From NCBI RefSeq assembly GCF_000283155.1, contig NW_004454193.1:13789900-13853899 (forward strand): a DNA stretch of 64,000 nucleotides, in the 5' to 3' direction. This DNA is from Ceratotherium simum simum (Eukaryota > Chordata > Mammalia > Perissodactyla > Rhinocerotidae). The first letter of the stretch is position 1. The number at the start of each line of letters is the position of its first letter. Of this stretch, positions 1-11,524 are shown one piece after another. The position numbers and the translations under genes were made by a program. The notes below the pieces were generated by a model that worked only from the letters and a program-made list of their open reading frames with translations, was not told the origin of the DNA and made no database searches.

Positions 1-460
1 CTTCAAAATCATTTGATAGATTTTTGACGTAATAGCTGTAGCTCTTGATGCGCTGGTAAAGTAATTCTTTCTTGGTTTTTCTGGGTTCCTGATTCTTCTT
101 AAATACTTAAGCTCTGCTTCTCCCAAACTGATGGCAAGGAGGTAAAAGCAAAGTCAGACAAGACCTGGGGCAATCTTCTGCCCCAGATAATGGCCATATT
201 GTTCTCTCTGCCTACTCCTGGAGTCTCACTGAATGATACCTGACAGCATACTGTTTTCCTATGGGAATGTAGGAGATCTTTCCTCCTGCCAGGAGGAAGA
301 TAAAATGTAAAAACAAGGTGTTTTTTCTCTCTCCTGCATCTTTTAGTTTACGTAAAATATTAAAGTCAGATGACCTTTACTTTGATCACTTTCAATTCCA
401 TTGCACCCAACAATCGCTGTATCATTCATTTTTAAATTTTCTATGTCAAAGGATTTTGAC
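1..460. other. unannotated single-copy-like sequence
   Basis: AT-rich sequence with no recognised repeat or gene. The 82-codon open frame starting at 318 runs into the TATC microsatellite and has no protein-like features. Confidence 0.5.
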
Positions 461-524
461 TATCTATCTATCTATCTATCTACCTACCTATCTATCTACC
501 ATGTATCATTATCTATCTATCTAT
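461..524. repeat. (TATC)n tetranucleotide microsatellite, interrupted
   Basis: Runs of tatc with tacc variants are broken by 'atgtatcatt' and then resume. This is a simple repeat with imperfect units and is probably moderately polymorphic. Confidence 0.9.
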
Positions 525-725
525 AAACAGAAAGAGAGAGAGAATACAACTCTACATCTAAAGTAAATATTTAGGTAAGGACAGAGAAATCTGAGAATCT
601 AAGAATCAGGTGAGTACACTGGTAGCATATGGAGACATCAGCTTTAAATTTTTCTTTGGCCTGGAGCAATATAGCCATAAGTAGATTAGGGAAATGTAAT
701 TCTCCTTACAAGCCACTACAATTCT

Positions 726-969
726 TTTTTTTTTTTTTTTTTGTGAGGAGATCAGCCCTGTGCTAACATCTGCCAATCCTCCTCTTTTTGCTGAAGAAGA
801 CTTGGCCTGGGCTAACAACTGTGTCCATCTTCCTCCACTTTATATGGGACGCCACCACGCATGGCTTGCCAAACAGTGCGTCCCTGCGCGCCCGGGATCC
901 GAACCAGTGAACCACGGGCTGCCAAAGTGGAGCGCGTGTACTTAACTGCTTGCACCACTGGGCCGGCCC
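726..969 (-). mobile_element. ERE SINE (ERE1-like, young type)
   Basis: Full-length tRNA-derived equine SINE in antisense. A poly-T tract at the left is the RNA poly-A tail, followed by the duplicated 'agatcagccctgtgctaaca' and 'tgggctaaca' tail modules, the 'atggcttgccaa' core and a terminal 'gggccggcccc' head. A perfect 10-bp target-site duplication, ctacaattct, lies at 716-725 and 970-979. The 'cttggcaagcc' type core marks the younger ERE1-like group. Confidence 0.93.
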
Positions 970-1276
970 CTACAATTCTAATATATTAGAATTCTAAAAA
1001 TAGGATTTGGGGCCAAAACTCTCATTCATCCATCTGTCAATTCATCCATCCACCCATTTACTCATTTATTCATTCAATATTCATGAACACTTAGATTCCG
1101 GCTACTAGTAGATCATTTCATTGCCTTGATTTGGTTCCTACACGTATATATTGCACTCAAAAGATATTACTAGTTCTTTGGCCCATAATCTGACCACAGA
1201 TTCTAGCACGATGACAAATATGCTAAAAGAAACATTTATCAAAACTGTTAATTTGCTTATTGTTAGGGCATTTTTT

Positions 1277-1524
1277 TTTTTTTTTTTTTTTTTTGTGAGG
1301 AGATCAGCCCTGTGCTAACATCTGCCAATCCTCCTCTTTTGTTGCCAAGGAAGACTGGCCCTGGGCTAACATCCGTGCCTATCTTCCTCCACCTTATATG
1401 GGACGCCGCCACAGCATGCCTTGCCAAGCAGTGCGTCTGTGCACACCCAGAATCCGAACCAACGAACCCCGGGCCACCGCAGCGGAGCACGCGCACTTAA
1501 CTGTTTGCGCCACAGGGCCAGCCC
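1277..1524 (-). mobile_element. ERE SINE (ERE1-like, young type) with perfect 16-bp TSD
   Basis: Full-length antisense ERE. The left end is a long T run (poly-A tail), then both tail modules, the 'gcatgccttgccaagcagtg' core and the 'cagggccagccc' head. The 16-bp duplication tgttagggcatttttt is identical at 1261-1276 and 1525-1540. Perfect flanks and a long tail indicate a relatively recent insertion. It lies only about 300 bp from the preceding ERE in the same orientation. Confidence 0.95.
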
Positions 1525-1807
1525 TGTTAGGGCATTTTTTATAACTCCTTTTTCTTACACTTTTTTCCTCATTAACTTTCTTTTCGGACATTTTGTCTTT
1601 TCCCTAAAATTCTATAATGATCCATTCAAGTAAACTGCAAAAGTAATTTTTGCTTTTCTGAGTAATCTTAGGTTTATCATATGCCTGTTCTAAAGTAAGC
1701 TGCATGTTCTTCTCTTATTAGATTTATCCAAGGAGGGTTTCTTTACTAAGAATGGGTTATTCTTCAGTTATTCAAATTAGGGGAACAAAAGACAAAGAAA
1801 CACGTTA

Positions 1808-1990
1808 TCATTAACTTCACCGCAACTTTCACAGACATTAGTCCTCACAAAATACTTCAGCAAGAAGACTCATTAAATCACTTTCACCAAAGAGAAAACT
1901 GAGGCTTCGAGAATTGACCTGCATCCATGGGCAGCATGTTCATTCATGATGGAGCTGAAATTTACCTCAGTCTTGTCTAAATCCAAAGTT
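1808..1990 (-). repeat. MIR SINE fragment
   Basis: Diverged match to the MIR reverse complement: 'agtcctcacaa' followed by 'gagaaaactgaggcttcgag' and a downstream 'gctgaaatttacctcagtct' corresponding to the MIR head. Boundaries are approximate. Confidence 0.55.
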
Positions 1991-1999
1991 TTTACGATT

Positions 2000-3675
2000 C
2001 CTACCAGCCTAAAGCAAGAGAGGGCTATTCACAACTGAAGGAACCACTGGGTATTACCCTAAGATCAGAACTCCAGCTGGTTTCTGCTTCTCTTTCTTGG
2101 TATTTATTATGGTGATTTTGTCTCAGAGCCTTCTCCGGTGACTCTTCTATCTCTCAATCCACTGGGCCATCATGTCTGTGAATTATCTGTCCTATTAGAG
2201 TAGTTGGTGCCTCCAAGCTTAAATGTGTCCATGTATAATTTTGATATGCAGGGCCTCTTTCTCCTCTGCCACTAACCCACTCTCCATTCCAATTATGCAA
2301 GTGGCTGAGACCTACCATTGTAGTGGTTAGTTGTATTAAATGGAGGAAAGTCACAGGTCATAAACCTCCCAAATAAATTGTGCTCAAATAAGATGCGCAT
2401 AGACATTCAAGTTCTAGATCACATTTATTTCCAAGTTGCACTGTGTTCACAGCATTTTCCTCTTGTTCATGTAATGAATCTTTATTTGTTTAATGATAGT
2501 GATTAGATGCCTTAAATTGCCAGAAATAAAATCCATTTCCCTCAGCACTGGGCATATATATGAGAACCTTCAGTTGTGTATTCTCCAGGCATTTTTTTAT
2601 AACACTACTAAATACTTATAAACAAGCATCTGTTGCAGTAATTTAATGTTTTCTCCTTATGTACTGCATGTATATTAAAAAGAGAATGTGTTATTTAAAA
2701 TATTAGTTATGTTCATGGATTAGAATCTTTATTTGTGAATAGCTAGCAAATAAAGATCACCAAGTGAATACAGCAGAGTATGTCTTTCTGACTCAATAAG
2801 CACATCTTCCATTTGACTCTGTGTGTTTTACATATATTATTCAGAATCATGTTTCAAAGTACTTAGAATCTACATCTACAATGGGTCTTACCTCTCTTTG
2901 CCTTAGGTGATTTTGAAGAAAATAATCTTTTTCGTAAGCTGTCCAGAGATTCAAATGCAATTTTGACATTTGCTGCCTTGAAATAATGGTGCTGATTATA
3001 ATTAAAATTAGAATAGAAATTGAAAATTAAGAGGACAAAAAAGAAGGCCGTGGAGTTCAGAAAAATGTATATAAAATAGGGTCATAGAAGGAGAGACTAG
3101 TTGGAAAATAGTATGCTGATAATGATTTTAGAAATAAAATGTTAACAAATATAATGGAAGCTTACATATTCTATGTAGAATGGGGTGACTCTTACCCTAC
3201 TATTTCAGTTTCAGTGACACTTGATGTGTAAGAAATTAGATGGAACATGAATTAAACTGTTCAAAATAAGAAAGGTCAGTATATAGACATTATCTAAGAG
3301 TTCTTTCACTAATTTTACTGCTTACAAATTCAAGTGGAATTGCAGAATAAAGCAAATTTTATAAACAGGCATTTGACCCAAACCCCTCAAAAATAATAAT
3401 ATTTAACCTCTACCACCAATCTATAATAAAGTGCTTTGCCCTTCAATTAGCTAATAAATGGCTTTCACTCACTTCTTCACTTTGTGCATTTTTGTAGGCA
3501 TATATTAAATATCCATGAAACAGAATACCCTACACTGAAGACTAGCCTCTGGATAATATGCCAATTAGTGATTGATATGTCAATTAAAAATTAATATTTA
3601 CCTTCCAATAGAATATGTGGTTTTATCGATATTCTGGCATTCTCTCATTCATTTATTCAGATAATTCTTTTAAAG
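2000..3675. other. unannotated AT-rich sequence
   Basis: No gene or clearly recognisable repeat. Several short A/T runs occur, but no open frame has protein-like composition. It may hold decayed repeats below what I can recognise by eye. Confidence 0.4.
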
Positions 3676-3678
3676 ATT

Positions 3679-4312
3679 GTATTAGCTCTCTATTGCTGTG
3701 TAACAAATTACTACAAACTTAGCAGCTTAAAACACTATACATTCGTTATCTCACAGCTTCTGTAGGTCAGAAGTCTAGGCATGGTGGACCTGGATTCTCT
3801 GTTTAGGGTTTCAGAAGACTACAAATATAGCTGTGACTCACAACACAGCTCATTTGAGTCTCAGTGTCCTACTCCAGGCTCCTTCAAGTTGTTGGCTGAA
3901 TTAAGTTCCTTGCAGTTGCAGTACTGAGGTTCCATCTTCTTGCTAGCTATTAATCAGGGGCCAATCTCAATTTCTAAAGCTGCCCACAGTTCCTTGCCAG
4001 GAAGCCTTTAAAAGCGGTTCACAGCAATACTGATAGCTTTGTTCTGAATCAGCATACACACTTATCTTTAAAATCTTTCCCTAGGACCAGCTGGAGGAAA
4101 TGCTCTGCTTTCAAAGGGCTCACCTAATTAGGTCAGCCTCACCCAGCATAATCTCCTTATCTTAAGATGAACTGATTTGAGACCTTAATTACAACTGCAA
4201 AAATCCCTTCAAAGCAGTGCCTAGATTAGTGTTTGCTTGAGTAGCCAGTCGAGATAACATGTATATACCCTAGGGACCTGGATCTTGGGGGACATTTTAG
4301 AATTCTACCTAA
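3679..4312 (-). mobile_element. MLT1-type MaLR solo LTR (ERVL-MaLR)
   Basis: Antisense LTR. It opens with 'tgtattagctctctattgct', then 'aaacttagcagcttaaaaca', the reverse complement of the conserved MLT1 3' end. It closes with 'gggggacattttagaattct', matching the LTR 5' end. The interior keeps 'gttccttgc' repeats and 'atctccttatctt'. The length of about 630 bp is long for MLT1, so internal indels are likely. No internal retroviral sequence flanks it. Confidence 0.75.
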
Positions 4313-4349
4313 CTTAAAAAATATGCATGAAGGCTCTTCATAATAGTCT

Positions 4350-4720
4350 TTCATTGGGAAGCAGCATGGCCTTGAATGATTAAAAAAAAAAAAAAAAGAA
4401 AGAGCTTGGACTCAGAATATCTTGGGTTAACCTTCAGGCTCTTGGGAAAGACTTTTTACCTCCAAAAGAGTAAAATTTCAAATCCCTTGTAGGGAGGATG
4501 CCTATATGTCTAGGTTGACCCAGGAAAGTGCCAACTCACCTCTGTTTTCCTGATAATTTTACTATTATTAACAATGCTGCCTTTTATTCTAAAATGCATC
4601 CATGTTTGGACAATAAATTTCACGGTCTACTTATATGACTATTGTGAGTATAGAATATGAAAATGTGTGTAAAATCCTTCAGTGTGTTTGGCAAATAGAA
4701 GGCATGCAAAAACTATTAGT
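4350..4720 (+). repeat. MIR-like fragment interrupted by an A run
   Basis: 'agcagcatggcctt', then an (A)16 insertion, then 'agagcttggactcagaat' resemble the MIR head. 'aaaatccttcagtgtgtttg' and 'aatagaaggcatgcaaaaa' resemble its tail. Strongly diverged. Confidence 0.4.
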
Positions 4721-4798
4721 ATAGACATCCCTTTTTCACCAGCTGGATTTATGTAAACGCTATGTTACAAAGAGTTTATGTGTATAAACACTATGCCA

Positions 4799-5046
4799 GG
4801 ACCAGCCTGGTGGCATAGTGATTAAGTTCACGTGTTCCGCTTCAGCGGCCCGGGGTTCACGGGTTCTGATCCCAGGTACAGACCTACACACCACTCATCA
4901 GGCCATGCTGTGGCAGCGACCCACATACAAAATAGAAGATTGGCACAGACGTTAGCTCAGGGGACAATCTTCCTCAAGCAAAAAGAGCAAGATTGGCAGC
5001 AGATGTTAGCTCAGGGCCAATCTTCCTCACACACCCACAAAAAAAT
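4799..5046 (+). mobile_element. ERE SINE (older type)
   Basis: Sense ERE. Head 'aggaccagcctggtggcata', then 'gtgattaagttcacgtg', core 'ccactcatcaggccatgctg', and two tail modules separated by 'cttcctcaagcaaaaagagc'. It ends in a short, impure A-rich tail. Flanks share 'tatgcca' (about 4791-4797 and 5050-5056), a weak duplication consistent with an old insertion. Confidence 0.9.
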
Positions 5047-5189
5047 CAGTATGCCATGTTCAATGATAAACATAAAAAGATAAATAAAATAAGAACTAAG
5101 ACTTAAGAGATAAAGTTAATGACATCAGAAAACTAGGAAACAAAAATTAAGAGCAAAAAGTTATATCAATTTATATTGGGAACACAGAA

Positions 5190-5990
5190 TTGGAGTGATC
5201 AATTATTTGGTGGGGAGAAAGCTATATAAGAGTTCTTAGAAGAGAAAATTTGAAACGATTTTTAAAAGATGAATAGAATTTCCATCAAAGGAGAAGAAAG
5301 GGGCGGGCATTCTAGTTCAAAAAAATTAAATCAAACGGAGAGAATAGTTTAGGAATTCCATGTGGAGAGAACACAGAATGATGACAAGGTCCAGTAACAG
5401 GTGGAGCCAAGAAAGTAAAGTTCATTACAAATAGTAAAGGATTTGACAGCTGGGCAAGGGGTTTGTATATTTTTAATAGGTGACTGATACAATCACAGAC
5501 TGTCAAATGATTGTAAGGGGCAAGGATTGAAAGAGGAAGCAGGATCAAGAGAAACATCCAATAATTTCCACAAAAATAATGGAGTCTTGAGTTAAGATAG
5601 TCGTGGCTTTAAGAAAGAGGAAAGGAAAAAACGCAAGAAATGGAAACACATACACACATATATATTAAAGCAGTATATGTTGAGTGGAAATATCAGTCAC
5701 TAAGGGGTGGATGAAGGGGTATATTGAACAAGAGTAGAGAAATGTGTCAAAGTTAAGTAGTAGAAATACCAGGATTAAAGTTAGCAAATTTGAAGAAAAC
5801 AGTTGTTCAATGAGCAAGATGACAGCCAGGTATATAAATTATTATGCGAGTGAAAGGACAAAGAAAGGTGGAACGAAAGCAGAGCTGAGTATGTACTTAA
5901 TTAAACTGAAGAATTAGTGTGACTAAAAGTGTAGTAAAAATCTAACTAGGTAGAGATAAAGGTTGCCTTTAAAACAAACAATTTCTTATC
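5190..5990 (-). repeat. L2 LINE remnant
   Basis: Antisense L2 character: 'gggcattctag', 'gtggagccaag', 'gcaaggggtttgtatattt' and 'caaggattgaaagaggaag' follow the order of the L2 3' region read backwards. Heavily decayed; the right boundary is uncertain. Confidence 0.45.
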
Positions 5991-5999
5991 TGATTGTTG

Positions 6000-6879
6000 G
6001 GTTTTGGTCAACAAGGCTCCTATTTTATGGTACAAGTACTATAATTATAAAAACTAAAGCAAATATGTAATACACTAAGTAGAGGTGGGGCCACAGCTTG
6101 TCTAGTTAGTATAACCTTGGGAAAAGATAAGTGAAGAAGTTTGAAAAGGAGCCACACTGCGTGTGGCTTGAAAGACTGTGACACTGGAACATGTAGGTTT
6201 ACATGAGTCTGCATGCTTAAGACATATAAAGCATTATATATACACATGTTGGTGTGTGTGTATGTGTCTGTGTGTGTATATTTTCTTCATGCTCCATTAG
6301 TTCAACTAACTAATCCTCAACATGATGGAGGAACTAGAGGACAGGGAAAAGTCAAAGACAATGTCTGTGTGGGTGTTAACTTCGGTTTGGCAGGACCTAG
6401 AAGTCAGTTGCTTAGATTATTCTTTTCTTACTATAGCCTGGATGTTTGCGCTCACCTAGAATGGCAGTTGAACAGAGAGTGAACACTGTATATATTCTGA
6501 ATTCTGTTAAGTAACCTATCTTTTTAGCTTACTATTTTTCACCCCATTACTTCCAGTGATCCAGGGATAATATTGGTTTCAGCAGCATCCTTGACTGCCT
6601 TTTTTATACTCCTAGGAAGTATAATGGTCTCCCTCTGCCTCTGGTAACTGATACCATTAATTAGACCTGACAAATTAATGATAGGCTATATTAACCACAT
6701 TTGTCTAAGCATTTCACAGATATCTCCTATTTCCAGTGGGAATCATTCAAGCTAAAGGAAAATATTTAGAATCCTGGATTCACCATTAAAGTTAGGTTTC
6801 CTAATCTCAGAAGTATCTCAAATAGGATTTAACAAAGTGTCGGGCTAAAATCCATTGCATGCATTTCATCCAAAAGCAG
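6000..6879. other. unannotated AT-rich sequence with a short TG-rich tract
   Basis: Contains an impure TG tract around 6251-6280. No gene or confident repeat seen. Confidence 0.4.
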
Positions 6880-7110
6880 CCGAGTCCATAGACCAGCCAG
6901 ATTGAAATCTCATCCTAATGGTTAAAAATCATCAATAGTTCCCCACTACTTCTTATCCAGACAAGGTACTTCATGTTCTGCCTTTCCTAGCTTATATCTA
7001 TTTTCTTTCACACAAATTATATTCTAGTCTGGTTGAATTACTTGCTTACCTATGAATATGTCTTTGAGGGGCAATATCCATTTGACATTGATTTCATCCA
7101 GAAAAGCAAG
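6880..7110 (+). repeat. L2 LINE 3'-region fragment
   Basis: 'cagattgaaatctcatccta', 'catgttctgcctttccta' and 'tcacacaaattatattct' follow the sense order of the L2 3' region (clinical-trial-like phrases are absent; only weak similarity remains). Low confidence. Confidence 0.4.
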
Positions 7111-7244
7111 ATTTGGCTGTACCTGCTTGGTTCATCCGTACTTTATACCATGAGAGTAGGGCATAGCAAAGAATATACAACTCCATTCTTATTTTGTTCC
7201 ATTGGCAAGAAATAGGTGTAGTCTGGATAGAAAAGCTGCAAGCA

Positions 7245-7288
7245 CTTCATGCACCCTTTTAACAAACTTCATGCATCCATTTAACAAA
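7245..7288. repeat. two-copy 22-bp tandem repeat
   Basis: Two adjacent 22-bp units (7245-7266, 7267-7288) of the form cttcatgca-cc-ttt-aacaaa differ at two positions. A third partial unit 'ctacatg' follows. Probably replication slippage. Confidence 0.8.
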
Positions 7289-7299
7289 CTACATGTTAG

Positions 7300-7930
7300 G
7301 TGTTAAACCAAGGCCTGTGTAACAAGGTCACCCAGCACGGGATAAGTAGGGACAATTCTAGCATGCAGAGAGTCCCAGGTCTCTCTGCTCAGGCATCAGG
7401 TTATTTAGGGAGAGGAGATGGAATAGTTAGGAGGCAGGCATAGCCTCAGCCTCTGCGGAATTTTGCCTCAAGAAGAGAGGAGGAGTCAATCCAAGAATCG
7501 AGTTTTAAAACAAGCATAACTACTTAGCTAAAACCACATTCAAATCTGATATCTCTTCTCACTGACCCCAAGGTCAGAGCTAGATCAACATATCTTACAA
7601 TCTAGTACTAGGTACCTTAGTTGACTCCATGGCCAAACAGAGCAGGGCTCGTGTGTGAGGGAACAATCATATTGTTTTCCTTCTAGAAATAGCTTGGACA
7701 CAGAGCTCCCTATAAACAACAGAGTTAAGGAGTCTAGTGATAGTCCCAAGCATTTAGCCACAGCACTCAAAACACTCCTCTAAATTCATCATCTGCGTTA
7801 GAGGGAGTTAGGAGAAACAAAAGAAGAGAATTATGTATCAAACAGTAAAAATACGTGATTATAAGTTCTTTTCAGTGGTACTTACAAACCAATGGTAAAG
7901 TCTAAAAGAGGTGATACAAAACCTCTTAAT
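7300..7930. other. unannotated sequence left of the LTR candidate
   Basis: No gene or recognised repeat. The left part is slightly GC-richer than its surroundings. Confidence 0.4.
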
Positions 7931-7940
7931 TTCAAGTTCA

Positions 7941-8310
7941 TGTGCCTGATGCACAGTAAGCCAATCACTGAGACATCGCTGGTGCTTGGAGATGGAGAAA
8001 GTTTATTTGAATTGGCCAAAATGAGAAGGTGGGAGGATAGATTCTCTCAAGTCCACTTTAACAAGAGAGGAAAGCAGGGGTTTTATAGAGCTAACGGGCT
8101 TGGCAGGAGTTTTGGAGAAACAAAGGGGAAATCAGTGTTTCTTTCACTCCAGATAAGCCCTTGGGCAATTTGCCTTCTAGGCACCAATGGCAGCTGGGGG
8201 CTAGTTGTCTGGGGATTGTAACTTCCCTGAAGGCATTCTTTTTCTTTTGTAAAACAAGCTCATAAATCCTTGTGACCCTTGAGTCACTCCTTAGGTTAAA
8301 TAAGAAAACA
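7941..8310 (-). mobile_element. putative ERV1-like solo LTR
   Basis: Read on the minus strand, the block starts 'tgttttcttatttaacc', has a TATA box (ctctataaaaccc; plus 8081-8090), then about 80 bp later an AATAAA poly-A signal (plus 8002-8007), and ends '...ggcaca' at 7941. TG...CA termini, TATA box, short R region and poly-A signal in this order and spacing match gammaretrovirus-like LTRs. No matching short target duplication was found at these exact ends, so the termini are provisional. No internal retroviral genes are adjacent, suggesting a solo LTR. I cannot name the family. Confidence 0.55.
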
Positions 8311-8383
8311 GCAAATTGACAAGATTAACTTCCTTTGATCTGTGTCTGTGTTCGGAACAAGGTCAAAAGGTAATCTTATTGAG

Positions 8384-8640
8384 GGACCAGCCAGGTGGTG
8401 TAGTGGTTAAGTTCATGTGCTCTGCTTTGTCAGCCTGGGGTTTCCAGGCTTGGGTCCTGGTGCGGACCTACACACTGCTTATCAAGCCATCCTGTGGCAG
8501 GTGTCCCACATATAAAGTAGAGGAAGATGGGCACAGATGTTAGTCCAGGGCCAATCTTCCTCAGCAAAAAGAGGAGGATTTGCAACAGATATTAGCTCAG
8601 GGCTAATCTTCTTCACACACACACAAAAAATAAATATGAA
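8384..8640 (+). mobile_element. ERE SINE (older type)
   Basis: Full-length sense ERE: head 'gggaccagccaggtggtgta', 'gtggttaagttcatgtgctc', core 'atcaagccatcctgtggcag', two tail modules ('agtccagggccaatcttcc', 'ttagctcagggctaatct') and an A-rich tail with CA repeats. Imperfect target duplication: gtaatcttattg (8370-8381) versus ataattttattg (8643-8654). Confidence 0.93.
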
Positions 8641-8789
8641 AGATAATTTTATTGGATATTTACAGTAACCCTCAAGTACCTGGCTTCAGAAGTGGCCATT
8701 CCAAATTTCATTTCCAGTGACTCAATTGGCAAATTAGGACATGATTCAGAAAGTAAGTGTAGGTTTATGTGTATTCACTAAAAAAAAAA

Positions 8790-8880
8790 AATTTTCTTCA
8801 GTAAAATAGGGACATTAATACCAACACCTTGGAATTATCATGAATATTAAATAAGAGGATAGGGAAATGGCAGTGGAAAA
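8790..8880 (+). repeat. MIR SINE fragment
   Basis: 'cttcagtaaaatagggacat' with 'ggaattatcatgaatatta' matches the central-to-3' MIR order in sense. Confidence 0.5.
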
Positions 8881-9194
8881 TACTATTGATGCTGTATCTC
8901 ATACTGCCTGGCCCATGCTGCCTTCACCTAGTACTGTGATAGGGTGTTTTCAACCTGCGGGCAGCTTCATAACCTGAAGTTAAACGGAAAGAAGTTCTCT
9001 GTTTTGAAATGTGGAGAATTAACACCTAGGGGGCAACCCTATGCCATTACAGAGTGGGATTTGTGTAAAAATGGCCTAGCCTCCAGTCCTCTGGTCCTAT
9101 AATTTTGAGCAGGCTCCACATCATTTCTCAACAGGTCCTCAGTGTCTTTGAGCTTCAGTTACCCACAGCAGTAAGTGACATAACCTTTAATTAT

Positions 9195-9525
9195 CTCACT
9201 TCCTTTCTTTCTCATTTACTCACTCTCTCACTGTAATTCTTGATCATTTTCCAATCACCTGCACTTGAGGCCTTAACTCAATGTCTCCTTTTGGGAAAAC
9301 TCTAAGATGGGGTTTTACCCCTTCATTTCTTCACTTCACACAATAATGTTGCACCTATTCAAAGATTTAATTTACTATTTTATCATTGATTCACTTGTCT
9401 ATCTCCTCTACAAAAATTTAAGCTCCTCAAATATAAGAACAAGATTGTATCAGCATTCTAATTTTAATATCATGACAATCAGTAAAAGGTTATTGAATGA
9501 ATGAATAAATGAATGGATGAATAAA
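9195..9525 (+). repeat. L2 LINE 3' end
   Basis: The sense L2 3' end is visible: 'caatgtctccttttgg', 'cacttgtctatctcctctac', 'aatttaagctcctcaaatat', ending in the characteristic (TGAA)n-like 'attgaatgaatgaataaatg'. Confidence 0.7.
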
Positions 9526-9529
9526 AAAT

Positions 9530-11230
9530 GTGGAGATATAAATCCATGAGTTGTTCTATGCCTTACTGAGTATTTCTGTGACCAATATAGCAATAACTCA
9601 GTTGATAATAGTAGATGATAATTTCTGTATCCTTGAAGATTTAAACCCTGGCTCACCATAGGCCAGATTTCAAGGAGCTGAGCTGTCCTCTCACCTGAAA
9701 AGGAGACTAAAGTAAACAATGCTGAACCTTGATAATAGTATAAACATTTGGCAATCTCAGGTAGGTTCAAGCAAGTATAATCAAAAGAGTGCATATTCGA
9801 CTAAGGATCTCAGGGACATTTGGGAAAGTTTGGGAAAATGAGATGGATAAGGTGACTCTGGGTGCTGATTTTTCTATTCTAGAAACTAACCCTGTATTAG
9901 GAGCTACTTCCTCCCATTGGAAATAGTTGTTCAACAAGTTTGAACTGACAGTAGACAAAATGTTTTACTGCCGTGTGTCAGGTTAGCTTGATGCATTTCA
10001 TGCCTGAATAAATGCAAAATGAAATTTTAGCTGAAGGAGATGGTATAGCAAATGGTTCTTCACAGAGCAGGGAGTAAGGGATATGTCTCCCATGGAGAAA
10101 CTCATGGTCACAATGTGTCTGATTCACATTTTAATTGCCAGAATAAAATCAAATAACCATAATTTCAGGCATGCTAATGAACAAGAAGCAGAATTAGCTT
10201 TTTCTCTGCCTATTGAATTGTCTAATGTTTGTTAGAGTAGTAAACAAAGCATTGTGGTTCTAAATATTACCCCAAGGTGTTATAAGCACTATAATGTGCA
10301 GATTAACACTGAATGGCCTTTTATAAGACTCTTTTGAAATGACACTGATTTTTCAGCAACATGGTTTCCCCCAAAAGACATATGTTAAAATGATTTACTG
10401 AAAGTTTCTATTGAATTTCATTAAATTGGGACATATTATAAAATAAATATGACTTTTGATCCATACTTTAAAAATTGACTTGGACAAATATTAGGTTCCT
10501 TTTTACCATAACAATTTATTTTGTTACTCCCTCTCCCTTTAGAAAGATGTTATCTACTATATTTTATTTATTAAAATACTTTTATTAATTGTGATTGTAA
10601 ATATGACTGCTAACTAATGCTTTTATTTCACAAGTTTGCTTTTCTAAAGTGAGTTAGTATGATTTCACTTTAATAAGCCAACATATTTAATGTTTTAGTT
10701 CATTCACGTGTTCTAGTTGTGGGGAAAACACACAATCTTGACATTGTAAGAACAGCACAAAAATTGTGTTTACTGGAGAATTTTGTTGTTACCATTATTT
10801 GCAAAAGGCAAAGGTGAGTTATATTTTTAATATATCATTCATTTATTCCGTAACATTAATGCTATAAGTATTGAATATGTGTATACTTGGGAAGTTCAAA
10901 AATAAGATTATTGATATTTTCCTTCAAAAAGACTTTCCTACATTATGCCAGTTTAGGAAAGTGACAAAGGAAGATGAAAGAGCAGCATCCTATCTAGACA
11001 CCCACATCCCTACACCCAAGCTGGGATCTGGGGGATATAAAGAAATGAGAGTGTACTTGGCTATGCAAGTGCGATAGAACTGAGAGTGTGATAGATGAGA
11101 AAAATAAAAGGTAATGAAATTTCATTATGCAATTTTTTTACTCTGATCTTAAATTTTCACTTTAACGTTTATATATAGCTACTTAAGAATTCCCTAGTGA
11201 CCCAAAGAAGACATGATAGCATCTAGAGTT
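9530..11230. other. repeat-poor single-copy sequence
   Basis: About 1.7 kb with no recognised transposon, low GC and no plausible coding frame. The stretch 10120-10460 keeps a non-degenerate look, with motifs such as 'atgctaatg' and 'aacaaagcattgtgg', and is listed as a possible conserved element. Confidence 0.4.
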
Positions 11231-11240
11231 ATCGTGTGCC

Positions 11241-11265
11241 TCTGTGTGTGTGTGTGTGTGTGTGT
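11241..11265. repeat. (TG)n dinucleotide microsatellite
   Basis: Twelve uninterrupted TG units followed by 'taggcacacatgcaca'. Confidence 0.9.
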
Positions 11266-11524
11266 AGGCACACATGCACATTTGTTTTCTGAGACGATTT
11301 AATTCAATTTGAACGCTATCATTACCGTGATAATTGGCAGGATTTGAAAGGTATTTCTTAAATCCCCAGATTTTAAGAAAATAAATTTCAGCAAAATAGA
11401 ATCTGCATAACCAGGCAATTTATTGGATGAATGGAACAAAGGAGACTTCCATGATGATTTTTAAAGTTCAGAAGGGTTTTGATGATATTTTTCTCTTTTG
11501 GAGGATCAAAGGTAGGTTCAATTT

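Noticed and set aside
726..1524. Two similar blocks spaced by about 300 bp, at first glance like a long direct repeat or segmental duplication
   Set aside because: They are two independent ERE insertions, each with its own different target-site duplication.
7892..8221. 109-codon plus-strand frame
   Set aside because: It overlaps the LTR candidate on the opposite strand and has no recognisable domain.
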